Part shown: piece by piece, positions 15,628 to 23,389 of the stretch | How the letters are laid out: every line of letters starts with the position of its first letter | Position numbering within the stretch: the stretch's first letter is position 1 | Source: Oscillospiraceae bacterium | GTDB taxonomy: Bacteria; Bacillota; Clostridia; Oscillospirales; Oscillospiraceae | Assembly (NCBI GenBank): GCA_020025395.1 | Contig: JAHHSE010000002.1 | Coordinates: 1 to 36,448 of the forward strand | Direction of reading: 5' to 3' | DNA: 36,448 nt | Translations under genes and position numbers: made by a program | The notes under the pieces: model-generated | The model's database searches: none | The model's input: the letters and a program-made list of their open reading frames with translations, nothing else | Told to the model about the DNA's origin: nothing

Positions 15628-16923
15628 TCAATAAGCGCAGTGGAACCGTCTCTCATACTCGGCCTTCAGCTCCTCCCGGAAATCCGGGTGGGCGATGGCG
15701 ATGAGGTTGCGGGCTCTCTGCCTCAGGGTCTGTCCCTTCAGCGGCGCGACTCCATACTCGGTGACCACATAATCCACATCGTTGCGGCTGGTGGTGACGG
15801 CGGCCCCCTCGTCCAGAAGGGGGACAATCTTGGAGATCTTCCCCTTGGCTGTGGAGGGCATGGCCATAATGGAGATCCCGCCCTTGCTGGCGGAGGCTCC
15901 GCGGACAAAATCCACCTGTCCGCCCACCCCGGAGATCTGCTTATAGCCGATGCTCTCCGAGGCCACCTGACCCATCAGATCCACCTGGACACAGGAGTTG
16001 ATGGAAACCAGATTGTCGTTCTGGGCGATGACAAAGGGATTGTTCACATAATCCACCGGGCGAAGCTCCACATCGGGATTATGGTTCACAAATTCATACA
16101 GACGCTTGGTGCCCATCAGGAAGGCCACCACGAACTTGCCGGGATGGAGGGTCTTTTTGGCATTGTTGATGACGCCGGCCTCCGCCAGCTCCACCACCCC
16201 GTCCGAGAACATCTCGGAATGGATGCCCAAATCCTTCTTCTCCTTCAGGAAGAGGAGGACGGCGTCCGGGATGGCCCCGATTCCCAGCTGGAGGGTGGAG
16301 CCGTCCTGAATCAGGGAGGCGCAGTGCTCTCCGATGGCCTTCTCCACCTCCCCGATCCTGGGAGGCGCCAGCTCAATGACAGGGGCCTCATGCTCCACAA
16401 TGCAGTCCATCTCCTCTACGGAGATCAGGCTGTGGGGGCCGGTCCAGGGCATACAGGGATTGATCTGGGCAATGACCAGCTTGGCCTGTTTGACCGCCTC
16501 CTTGGTATAGTCTACCGACACCCCCAGAGAGCACATTCCATTCTCATCCGGCGGGGTGACCATAACCATCGCCACATCCACCGGCATGGTGGTGGAGAAG
16601 AGACGGGGAATCTCAAAGAAAAAGCTGGGGGTAAAGTCGGCCCGACCCTCCTCGGCGGCGCTCCTGCTGGAGCTGCCCAGGAAAAAGCCGTTGTGACGGA
16701 AATTCTCCTGATATTCAGGCTTGCAGTATTCCCCCTTGCCCATGGCCACCATGTGGACGATCTCCACATCCCGATAGGCGTCCGCATGGGCCACCATGGC
16801 CTCCACCAGATGGGAAGGCTCCCCGCAGGCATGGGCCACCACCACCCGGTCCCCGGATTGAATTCTGCTCACCGCAGCGTCTGCGGTCATCAGATGCTCG
16901 TCATAATAGGTTTTCCAGCTCAT
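15628..16923 (-). CDS. abfT: 4-hydroxybutyrate CoA-transferase
   Basis: A 431-residue CoA-transferase that moves CoA from acetyl-CoA or butyryl-CoA to 4-hydroxybutyrate, providing the substrate of AbfD. It resembles the Clostridium aminobutyricum enzyme along its length: GDRVVVAHACGEPSHLVEAM near the start, HCASLIQDGSTLQLGIGAIPD at about 200-220, and a C-terminal part with HPDFREELKAEYERRF. The catalytic glutamate is E237 in HSEMFSDGVV. The frame opens 27 bases further upstream, but GGGAG seven bases before ATG at 16923 and the family start (M-W-K) decide the start. It lies 45 bases after the FabZ-like fusion gene. A general acetyl-CoA hydrolase/transferase is the fallback call. Confidence 0.9.
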   Translation of the reverse strand: MSWKTYYDEHLMTADAAVSRIQSGDRVVVAHACGEPSHLVEAMVAHADAYRDVEIVHMVAMGKGEYCKPEYQENFRHNGFFLGSSSRSAAEEGRADFTPSFFFEIPRLFSTTMPVDVAMVMVTPPDENGMCSLGVSVDYTKEAVKQAKLVIAQINPCMPWTGPHSLISVEEMDCIVEHEAPVIELAPPRIGEVEKAIGEHCASLIQDGSTLQLGIGAIPDAVLLFLKEKKDLGIHSEMFSDGVVELAEAGVINNAKKTLHPGKFVVAFLMGTKRLYEFVNHNPDVELRPVDYVNNPFVIAQNDNLVSINSCVQVDLMGQVASESIGYKQISGVGGQVDFVRGASASKGGISIMAMPSTAKGKISKIVPLLDEGAAVTTSRNDVDYVVTEYGVAPLKGQTLRQRARNLIAIAHPDFREELKAEYERRFHCAY

Positions 16924-16968
16924 GATAACACTCCCAACTATCGTTTTCACACAGGATGGAACGGCCCC

Positions 16969-17715
16969 TTACGGGGAGGAGCTTGCCCGCAAAGCGAGGC
17001 TCAGCTCCATATCCGCGCAGACCTCCTGTCCCACCAGGATCTGTGCCCGGCAGAGGGCAAAGCCCAGCTCTGCCCGCTCCTCCTTGAGAGAGGCGTGGAT
17101 GGTGAGTCTGTCGCCGGGGAGGATCTTTTTCCGAAAATTGGCCCGTCGGATCCCCATAAACAGGGGGATCTTACCCTGATGCCGCTCCAGAGAGAGAAGC
17201 AGGAGGTCGGCGGCCTGGGCCCCGGCCTCCACCGCATAGACCCCCGGCAGGACAGGCTCCCCCGGAAAGTGGCCCTCAAAGGCCGGAAGATCAGGGGGGA
17301 CATGGTAGGAGGCTGTAATCTCCTCTCCGGGGGAAAGGCTGCTCACCTCGTCGATAAACAGCATGGGAGGACGGTGGGGAAGGATTTCAAGCACCTCCTC
17401 ATGGGTCAGTGTCAGGACCTTTTTGACCGTCCTCTCCTCCAAAAGCCGCTCCAAAGCCTGTTTGGCGGGCAGAAGCTCCTCCCAGCCGCTGAGACGGACC
17501 AGCGCCCTGGACGGGACGGACAGGTCCTGCACCCCGGCGCAGCGGGAGGGACAGCCGCAGATCACAAGGACCGCCGCATAGGGAACCCCCGGCTCCGCCG
17601 GACAGAAGGTCAGATCGGGGAAAAACCCCATCAGCTTTTTGGCGGCAGCCACCCGGTCATACCGCGGGTTACACCCCCCGCAGTACCGCAGGCCGATCCC
17701 CGTCTCATCCTTCAT
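16969..17715 (-). CDS. Cys-rich N-terminal domain fused to a FabZ-like hotdog dehydratase
   Basis: A 248-residue two-part protein. Residues 1 to about 95 hold six cysteines, C12, C15, C38, C53, C55 and C59, in YCGGCNPRYDR and VICGCPSRCAG; I do not recognise a named family, but the pattern suggests metal or cluster binding. Residues from about 103 match 3-hydroxyacyl-ACP dehydratase FabZ: ILPHRPPMLFIDEV, then FEGHFPGEPVLPGV with the catalytic His at H149, and the catalytic Glu at E163 in VEAGAQ. Both catalytic residues are kept, so a hydratase/dehydratase activity on an acyl-ACP or acyl-CoA is likely. RBS GAGG seven bases before ATG. It overlaps the NifU-like gene by 11 bases and precedes abfT. 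Confidence 0.78.
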   Translation of the reverse strand: MKDETGIGLRYCGGCNPRYDRVAAAKKLMGFFPDLTFCPAEPGVPYAAVLVICGCPSRCAGVQDLSVPSRALVRLSGWEELLPAKQALERLLEERTVKKVLTLTHEEVLEILPHRPPMLFIDEVSSLSPGEEITASYHVPPDLPAFEGHFPGEPVLPGVYAVEAGAQAADLLLLSLERHQGKIPLFMGIRRANFRKKILPGDRLTIHASLKEERAELGFALCRAQILVGQEVCADMELSLALRASSSP

Positions 17716-17989
17716 GCCGCTGCCTCAAAATCTCCTTTGCCTGGTCCAGAAGCGCCTGGCTGATATCCTGCACCAGGATGGCCTGTCGAATCCCCGGGAC
17801 ACGCTCCACCAGCTCGGTCTGAATCAGCTCCTCCGTGGTCAGGTCCGCCGCAGGACAGCCGGCGCAGCGGCCCTTCAGCCGAAAACGGACGATCCCGTCG
17901 GTGATTTCCAGAACCTCCATCTCCCCTCCATGGGAGAGGAGCAGGGGACGGACATACTCATCCAGTACCGCTTCCACTTCTTCATACAT
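17705..17989 (-). CDS. NifU-like C-terminal domain protein
   Basis: A 94-residue stand-alone NifU C-terminal (Nfu) domain, a scaffold that holds and hands over iron-sulphur clusters. The cluster-binding CxxC is C42/C45 in GRCAGCPAADL, with HGGEMEVLEI before it, the usual order. The frame extends 54 bases upstream, but ATG at 17989 has GGAGG nine bases before it and gives the normal domain start. It is placed between abfD, a [4Fe-4S] enzyme, and the Cys-rich/FabZ fusion, so local cluster supply for AbfD (or for the Cys-rich domain) is a sensible inference. Confidence 0.88.
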   Translation of the reverse strand: MYEEVEAVLDEYVRPLLLSHGGEMEVLEITDGIVRFRLKGRCAGCPAADLTTEELIQTELVERVPGIRQAILVQDISQALLDQAKEILRQRHEG

Positions 17990-18073
17990 GGCAGAACGCC
18001 TCCTCAAATCCTCTGTGTCGGGAAAGCAGGGACGGCGGAACACCGCCGCCCCCGCCCCCCCTGAAGAGGTTTT

Positions 18074-19525
18074 TTACTCGGTGATGTGGGCAATGGCTTT
18101 GGCCAGGGCCTTCTTGTGGGCCAGGTTGCCCTGACGAGCGATCATAATGCGCTGCGCCTGGGGCGAGCCGGCACCGTGCATGGACTCGGTGCGGTATCCC
18201 ACGGCGGCAGTGCCCAGAGAGAGATTCTCGATCAGGCGCAGGATGCGCAGACGATTCTCGGTGGAGACCGCATTCACCCCACGGAGGTATTTGTCGATCA
18301 CAGGCCCCAGCTTGGGGTCCTTCAGATCGGCCTCGGAGGGGGCGGTGACCATCAGGCCGCCCGCGATGTCCTCCGCCAGCCGGACGATCTCATAGGGGAA
18401 GCGGGTGACATTCTGCTTACATACATTGGCCAGCAGCAGGTCAATCATATAGTTGCCGCTCTCGGTGGGATAGCCCTCGGCGGAACACGCGATGCCGCAG
18501 CAGTACAGGGTCTCATTCAGATGGGTCATCTCGATGAGCTTATCCTTGACATGGCTGGCCTTGTTGGCGCCGTTGTAATCGGCGGCCACAGCGGCGGCCC
18601 CGATCAGAACATCGCCCACGCCCACCTTACATCCGCCATAGCTCTGGCGGTGATAACCGGCAAACCGCTCCACCAGCAGTCCGGCAAACTCGGTCTCGCC
18701 GTTGAGGAAGATCCGGTCATTGGGCACAAAGACATGGTCAAACACGGTGAGGGCCTCCACACCGCCGAATTCGGGGTTGCCCACATCCATCTCGCCGCCT
18801 TCCCGCTTCCGGGTGTCGCAGCTCTGCCGCCCGATAATCATGAAAAGGCCCTTGGTGTTCAGAGGAACGGCAAAGGAGATGGCGTAATCCCTGTCGTCGG
18901 GACCCATGGACTGGGTGGGCATGACAATGACCTCGTGGGAGTTGATGATTCCGGTCTGGTGGGCCTTGGCGCCGCATACCACCACACCGTCGGGACGGCG
19001 CTCCACCACATGGAGGAAGAGGTCGGGATCGGCCTGCTCATGGGGGGCCTTGGAACGGTCGCCCTTGGTGTCCGTCATGGCGCCGTCTACGGTGAGGTCG
19101 TTGTCCTGACAGTAGCGGAGGAACTTCTTGAAGTTTTCATGGTAGCTGGTGCCGTATTTTTTGTCAATCTCAAAGGTGGTGGAGAACTCGGCGTTGAAGG
19201 CATCCATTCCCACACAGCGCTGGAAGCAGGAAGCGGTCTTCTGACCCAGCAGACGCTGCATCTTGACCTTGTTGCGCAGATCCTCGGTGGAGCGGTGGAT
19301 GTGGGTAAAGCGGTTGATCCGCTCCCCGCTCTCCGGAGAGATTACCGTCATCAGCTCCTGATACTCCGGCATCTGAGCCAGATCATAGGTCATGCGCACG
19401 GAGTTCAGAGAGGGGCGAAGGATGGGATCGTCCACGGGATTTTCCACCTTCTTGCCAAACATATAAATCTCCATGGGAATTTTGCGGATGCTTTCGATGT
19501 ACTGTTCACCTGTCATGAGTGCCAT
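18074..19525 (-). CDS. abfD: 4-hydroxybutyryl-CoA dehydratase / vinylacetyl-CoA isomerase
   Basis: Dehydrates 4-hydroxybutyryl-CoA to crotonyl-CoA through a ketyl radical, using FAD and a [4Fe-4S] cluster; the same protein isomerises vinylacetyl-CoA. The 483 residues align closely with the C. aminobutyricum enzyme as I remember it. All cluster ligands are present: C100 and C104 in TASCFQRCVGMD, and H292 and C299 in FAGYHRQSYGGCK. The frame is open seven codons upstream, but AAAGGAAG seven bases before ATG at 19525 and the MxLMTxEQYIES family start fix it. Together with abfT it forms the core of 4-aminobutyrate/4-hydroxybutyrate fermentation to crotonyl-CoA, which goes on to butyrate. No 4-hydroxybutyrate dehydrogenase or GABA transaminase is in the window. 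Confidence 0.96.
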   Translation of the reverse strand: MALMTGEQYIESIRKIPMEIYMFGKKVENPVDDPILRPSLNSVRMTYDLAQMPEYQELMTVISPESGERINRFTHIHRSTEDLRNKVKMQRLLGQKTASCFQRCVGMDAFNAEFSTTFEIDKKYGTSYHENFKKFLRYCQDNDLTVDGAMTDTKGDRSKAPHEQADPDLFLHVVERRPDGVVVCGAKAHQTGIINSHEVIVMPTQSMGPDDRDYAISFAVPLNTKGLFMIIGRQSCDTRKREGGEMDVGNPEFGGVEALTVFDHVFVPNDRIFLNGETEFAGLLVERFAGYHRQSYGGCKVGVGDVLIGAAAVAADYNGANKASHVKDKLIEMTHLNETLYCCGIACSAEGYPTESGNYMIDLLLANVCKQNVTRFPYEIVRLAEDIAGGLMVTAPSEADLKDPKLGPVIDKYLRGVNAVSTENRLRILRLIENLSLGTAAVGYRTESMHGAGSPQAQRIMIARQGNLAHKKALAKAIAHITE

Positions 19526-19599
19526 AATAATACTTCCTTTCTTCAAATGATCTGACCGCTCTGTTTTTTACGGATCAGGGGGACAACGGCAGGTTTCAA

Positions 19600-20976
19600 T
19601 CAGCGCTTCTCCGACACGGCGGCGGAAGGCCTCCGGCTTTCCATCAGAATGACATAGAGAATGATGCCCACAGCCAGACCCCAGGTGGCGCCCTTGATGG
19701 CCAGAACGGCTCCCATTACGCCGCAGATACCCCGCTCAATGTCGGTTTTGCACATATTCATGGCCAGATGGGTGCAGATATAGCCCTGGACGATCAGGGT
19801 GAGAGAGAGGGCCACGGGCAGCACGGGCTGAAGCAGGGAGGAGATGGGCATCAGGGCCACAGCGATAAAGGTACTGATTCGGAAGGTGCCGCAGCCGCTG
19901 TAAATGGACTCCATGGCCTCCGGTCCCTCTTTATAGCGCTGGGAGACGGCGGCGGTGACGGCTGCCCACAGAGGGCCGCACATCTGGGTGTAGGGACAGA
20001 CCAGCGCCATGGCGGTATTTCGGATGCCGCTGATGATGTTGGAACGGTTGGCGTTAAAGTCGATCTTTTCGTCCTGGCGAATCTCGTCCGCCTCATTGAT
20101 AAGGGCCGCAGAGGTGACGAAGTCGCCAAAGGCAATGATGTAGGTCACGATGGCGGTGGGGATGGCTGCCAGGAAGGTGGCTCCGCCGGGGAAGCCAATG
20201 GAGAAGGGGGACAGTTGATTCCAGATGTTCCCAAACTCCGGGATCTTGATGAGGGGCCACAGCTGGACCTCAGGGACGGCAATCTCAGCGGTGATGACGC
20301 CGATAATCAGGGCAATGATAATGGAGGGAAGCATCCCAAATTTTCCAATGATATCAATGACCTTATGTTTTTTGCGGAGCCTCACCCAGAGGGGGCTGAA
20401 CAGGCAGAAATAGGCCACTGCCACACCGATCCCAATGGCGATGGGATAGGCATCGAACCGCCCCTCCGCCTTAAACTCACCGATGACCGCGGAGATTCCC
20501 CCGCCCATCAGGACACCGGCTTTGACCGAGTTGGGCACCACCTCCACCATCTTGGCCCCCAGACCGGTGATGCCAAAGAGGAGGAAAATCACTCCCAGAA
20601 TCAGCTGCAGCGCAATCAGGGCCTTAATGCGCTCAGGGCCGATCGCATAACCATTGGTCAGGAAAGCGGTGATGATGGGGATGGCCGGGGTAATCCAGCC
20701 CGGGACCACAGGATCGCCCAGCAACACATGAATGGTATAGAAGAAGCCGTTGATGATTACCATGGACAGGGCCACATCATAGGTGACCCCCAACACCTCG
20801 GTCAGGACAGGAATGGCTCCCAGACAGGTGGCGCACATGAAGATTGCCTGGACCATCTCCGGAACCGACCACGCATAGTGGAGAAACGGCAGACGGACCT
20901 TGAAGATGCCCAGTTTCCAGCAAGGCTGCTCCTCTCCATATTTTCGGTAACGACTGACAGACTGCTCATTTGCCAT
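19600..20976 (-). CDS. Polytopic permease, NCS2/SLC23-like
   Basis: A 458-residue membrane protein with about 12 to 14 helices. It has the look of the nucleobase/ascorbate-type (SLC23/SLC26 fold) transporters, with GLGAKMVEVVPNSVKAGVLM, and a FGDFVTSAALINEADEIR segment in the place where NCS2 proteins carry their conserved acidic helix. Substrate cannot be read from sequence. It is the first gene downstream of a sigma54 promoter and is followed by abfD 74 bases later, so a hydroxy- or amino-acid connected to 4-hydroxybutyrate is possible; a purine is the family-based alternative, and the window also has a purine operon. Start at 20976, not the upstream in-frame ATG at 21072, because the former has GAGGG upstream and the latter lies beyond the expected leader and close to the promoter. 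Confidence 0.75.
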   Translation of the reverse strand: MANEQSVSRYRKYGEEQPCWKLGIFKVRLPFLHYAWSVPEMVQAIFMCATCLGAIPVLTEVLGVTYDVALSMVIINGFFYTIHVLLGDPVVPGWITPAIPIITAFLTNGYAIGPERIKALIALQLILGVIFLLFGITGLGAKMVEVVPNSVKAGVLMGGGISAVIGEFKAEGRFDAYPIAIGIGVAVAYFCLFSPLWVRLRKKHKVIDIIGKFGMLPSIIIALIIGVITAEIAVPEVQLWPLIKIPEFGNIWNQLSPFSIGFPGGATFLAAIPTAIVTYIIAFGDFVTSAALINEADEIRQDEKIDFNANRSNIISGIRNTAMALVCPYTQMCGPLWAAVTAAVSQRYKEGPEAMESIYSGCGTFRISTFIAVALMPISSLLQPVLPVALSLTLIVQGYICTHLAMNMCKTDIERGICGVMGAVLAIKGATWGLAVGIILYVILMESRRPSAAVSEKR

Positions 20977-21103
20977 GAAGCTTTTCCCTCTTTCCTTTCT
21001 CGCCCTTTGCGGGGCCGTTAATCTCATTTCTCTGATTTCTCTTCGGTGTTTTCGATTGCGGCAGTTGGCCAACAGCGCGCTTTCTCTTACGCTCTATATT
21101 TAC

Positions 21104-21120
21104 TGCAAAAGGAATGCCAA
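21104..21120 (-). promoter_or_regulatory. Sigma54 (-24/-12) promoter of the permease-abfD operon
   Basis: On the minus strand the sequence is TTGGCATTCCTTTTGCA. It fits the TTGGCAC-N5-TTGCA consensus, with exactly ten bases between the GG of the -24 box and the GC of the -12 box. It lies about 130 bases before the permease start and just after the activator gene's terminator. A sigma54-dependent activator is encoded immediately upstream. Confidence 0.8.
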
Positions 21121-21125
21121 CATTC

Positions 21126-21174
21126 CAAAAACAGAAAAAATGCCGCAGCCATCGCTTTTGCAATGGCTGCGGCA
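21126..21174 (-). terminator. Intrinsic terminator of the sigma54 activator gene
   Basis: Perfect 12-bp arms TGCCGCAGCCAT and ATGGCTGCGGCA (21141-21174, ten-base loop) are followed on the minus strand by a T-rich tract (21126-21140). It separates transcription of the activator gene from the sigma54 promoter immediately downstream. Confidence 0.88.
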
Positions 21175-21197
21175 GTTGACCGCCCAGCTTCCGTCAG

Positions 21198-21222
21198 GAC
21201 AGGTGTTGCAGAAATGCAGCAG
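21198..21222. promoter_or_regulatory. Probable activator-binding site 1 (upstream activating sequence)
   Basis: A 25-bp sequence beginning GACAGGTGTTGCAGAAATGC. It matches a second copy 82 bp away at 20 of 25 positions and contains the small inverted repeat TGCA-GAAA-TGCA. It lies about 92 to 117 bp upstream of the -12 box, a typical distance for a sigma54 enhancer. Confidence 0.6.
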
Positions 21223-21279
21223 CTTTTCTGGTGATTGTTGGAAATGTATGATATTTTCTAAACGGTTCCATTGGTTTTT

Positions 21280-21304
21280 GACAGGTGATGCAAAAACGCA
21301 ACGG
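21280..21304. promoter_or_regulatory. Probable activator-binding site 2 (upstream activating sequence)
   Basis: The second copy begins GACAGGTGATGCAAAAACGC and ends five bases before the stop codon of the activator gene. It lies about 175 to 199 bp upstream of the -12 box. The 82-bp offset is close to eight turns of DNA, so both copies face the same side. Confidence 0.6.
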
Positions 21305-21308
21305 CGTT

Positions 21309-22721
21309 TCATTCCTGCAACATCTGCTCGTATTTCTTTCGTTTCCGAACAAAGGTGCCTCCATCCATCCCCAGGCTGGCTGCCGCCGCCCGCACATTTC
21401 CATAGGTCTCATAGGCCTTGACGATATAGTGATACTCCAGCTTGGCAACCATCTTTTTTAAGTCGATGGGCGCTCCCTCCTCCCTCTCGGCCCCCTTGTC
21501 GCTTTTGGTCTGTATGGGGAGGTCGGAGGAGAGAATGCTGTCCCCATTGCTGAGGATCACCGCCTGCTCCACCACATTTTTCAGCTCCCGGACATTTCCG
21601 GGCCACTGATAGCGGCGCATAACCTCGATGGCGGGGGCGCTGAAGGTCTTGTGAAGGCAGTATTTTCGGTTCATATCATCGAGAAAGGTATGGACCAGGG
21701 GACAGATATCCGCCTTTCTCTGCCGAAGGGGCGGGATGCAGATCGGCACCACCCGGAGCCTGTAATACAGGTCCTCCCGAAAGGTCTTTTCCCGCACCAT
21801 CTCCAAAAGATCCCGATTGGTTGCGGCGATGATTCGGACATCCACCGGGATGGAGCGGACCCCTCCTACCCGTTTTACCTTCATCTCCTGAAGGACCCGG
21901 AGGAGGTGGACCTGCATTTCCAGGGGCAGATCCCCGATCTCATCCAGAAAGACGGTCCCCTTGTCCGCGCTTTCAAAAACCCCCATTTTCCCTTCCCGGC
22001 TGGCTCCGGTAAAGGCGCCCCGCTCATAGCCGAAAAGCTCGCTCTCTATGAGAGAGGGGGGAATGGCGCCGCAGTTGATGCTGATAAAGCTCTGTCCCAC
22101 CCGGCTGGAATTTTCATAGATAAAGCGGGCAAACTGCTCCTTTCCCACTCCGGTCTCTCCCAAAAGAAGCACCGTGGTATCCAGCGCCGCCACCTTCTGG
22201 GCCATGCGCAGCGTCTCAATGGTCTTGGGGTCCTCCGCCACCAGTCCTCCGGCAAAGCGATGCTGTTGGAAAAACCGCATCTCCGCCCGCCGCCGCTCCT
22301 CACTCTCCCGATATTTTTCCTGAAGGTCATAAAGCTCCGTCATATCCCGCACCACGGTGATGACCATGGAAATCTCATGGTTCTTGTCAAAATAGGGGGT
22401 GCTGGTAATGAGGGCCTGGGTCCCCTTGCGGAAGGTCTGCTCCAGGGTCACGGTCTTTCTCGCCTCCAGGGCGGTGAGGGTGCCGGATCGGTCAATCAGA
22501 CCGGAGGAGACGATCTCACGCATATTTTTTCCCAGAACATCCTCAGGGCGCAGTCCGGAGATGGCCTCATAGGTCTGATTGACCAGGATGGTATTGGCAT
22601 CCCCGTCCGTGATATACAGGCCGTCATAGACACTGTCTAAAATGGCGCATAGCTGCTGATTGATCTCCTCCAGGCTGCCCTTCAGCAGAGAATTGGCATC
22701 CTGGCTCATATAGATTGCCAT
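21309..22721 (-). CDS. Sigma54-dependent transcriptional activator, PAS-AAA+-Fis type
   Basis: A 470-residue enhancer-binding protein. Order of parts: a PAS domain at about 22-135 (AILDSVYDGLYITDGDANTI), a short coiled linker, the AAA+ ATPase at about 158-390, and a C-terminal Fis-type helix-turn-helix at about 428-468 (NVRAAAASLGMDGGTFVRKR). The ATPase has Walker A GETGVGKE at 188-195, GAFTGA at 235-240 that contacts sigma54, and Walker B GTVFLDEIGD at 255-264, so it should be fully active. AAAGGAGG five bases before ATG sets the start. There is no receiver domain; a small molecule sensed by PAS is likely. It probably drives the promoter at 21104-21120, using the paired sites behind its own gene. 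It follows the YcxB-like gene by 21 bases. Confidence 0.93.
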   Translation of the reverse strand: MAIYMSQDANSLLKGSLEEINQQLCAILDSVYDGLYITDGDANTILVNQTYEAISGLRPEDVLGKNMREIVSSGLIDRSGTLTALEARKTVTLEQTFRKGTQALITSTPYFDKNHEISMVITVVRDMTELYDLQEKYRESEERRRAEMRFFQQHRFAGGLVAEDPKTIETLRMAQKVAALDTTVLLLGETGVGKEQFARFIYENSSRVGQSFISINCGAIPPSLIESELFGYERGAFTGASREGKMGVFESADKGTVFLDEIGDLPLEMQVHLLRVLQEMKVKRVGGVRSIPVDVRIIAATNRDLLEMVREKTFREDLYYRLRVVPICIPPLRQRKADICPLVHTFLDDMNRKYCLHKTFSAPAIEVMRRYQWPGNVRELKNVVEQAVILSNGDSILSSDLPIQTKSDKGAEREEGAPIDLKKMVAKLEYHYIVKAYETYGNVRAAAASLGMDGGTFVRKRKKYEQMLQE

Positions 22722-22742
22722 GGGTTCCTCCTTTCCGTAAAT

Positions 22743-23327
22743 TTATTCCCCTGTTTCCCTGACAGGTCCCGTCCCTTTGAGCTGGGTCCTTGGGAGATGA
22801 TGAGCTTCGAGACAGGACTCAAATTGGGCCAGCTCCTCCTGGGAAGAGAAGTCGGATTTATGGAAAATGTAGGCGGCCGGACCAAAAAAGAGAAATCGCC
22901 AATCCCCAAGGGCGGCAAAAAAGTCAATCTGACTGTATCGGACCACCGCGGCCTTTCCCTGGTCCCCCCCGATCACGGAGCGGATGGTGTCCTTCCCGAA
23001 CACAAATTGGATGTCAGCGGGATACTCCCCTTTTTTATCCGCCTCCCGAATGGCGGTCCGACACATTTTCCCTCTGGCGCTCACCCCGCTGAGGGGAATG
23101 GCCAGAAGAACAAAGGCGGAGAACAGGATTCCCCCTGCCGTCAGGAAAGGGGAATTGGAGTTTCCCTGCGTCAGGGTGAGAATCAGGATCATCGCAGAGA
23201 GGGTGACAAGAAGGGGGTAGACCTGGGTGTTCATCTGAGGCTTTCGGAACAGCTGCCAGGATGCCTCCGCAAGGGCCTTATAGGCCGTTTTATCATAGGA
23301 AGAGGTGAGCGTATACTCCTGCTGCAT
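22743..23327 (-). CDS. YcxB-like membrane protein
   Basis: A 194-residue protein with two membrane helices at about 36-54 and 61-80, followed by a cytoplasmic PH-like domain. The segment RYSQIDFFAALGDWRFLFF, ending in an FxKxDF-like FHKSDF, is the pattern of the YcxB-like C-terminal domain. Function unknown. The frame begins 66 bases earlier, inside the end of the malic enzyme gene, but AAAGGAAA before ATG at 23327 is a clear ribosome site. It sits between malic enzyme and the sigma54 activator in one direction with short gaps. Confidence 0.78.
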   Translation of the reverse strand: MQQEYTLTSSYDKTAYKALAEASWQLFRKPQMNTQVYPLLVTLSAMILILTLTQGNSNSPFLTAGGILFSAFVLLAIPLSGVSARGKMCRTAIREADKKGEYPADIQFVFGKDTIRSVIGGDQGKAAVVRYSQIDFFAALGDWRFLFFGPAAYIFHKSDFSSQEELAQFESCLEAHHLPRTQLKGTGPVRETGE

Positions 23328-23389
23328 ATTACATTTCCTTTCCGCATCATATGCAATCCCTTGTTCAGGTCCCGGATACGATGAGATGC

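Noticed and set aside
15640..17763. A 707-residue plus-strand frame opposite abfT and the FabZ fusion
   Set aside because: Shadow of two well-identified minus-strand genes.
18086..19555. A 489-residue plus-strand frame opposite abfD
   Set aside because: Shadow; abfD has all its cluster ligands on the minus strand.
21141..21174. The 12-bp inverted repeat as an enhancer site for the sigma54 activator
   Set aside because: It is followed on the minus strand by a T-rich tract, which makes it an intrinsic terminator; the paired 25-bp sites are better enhancer candidates.
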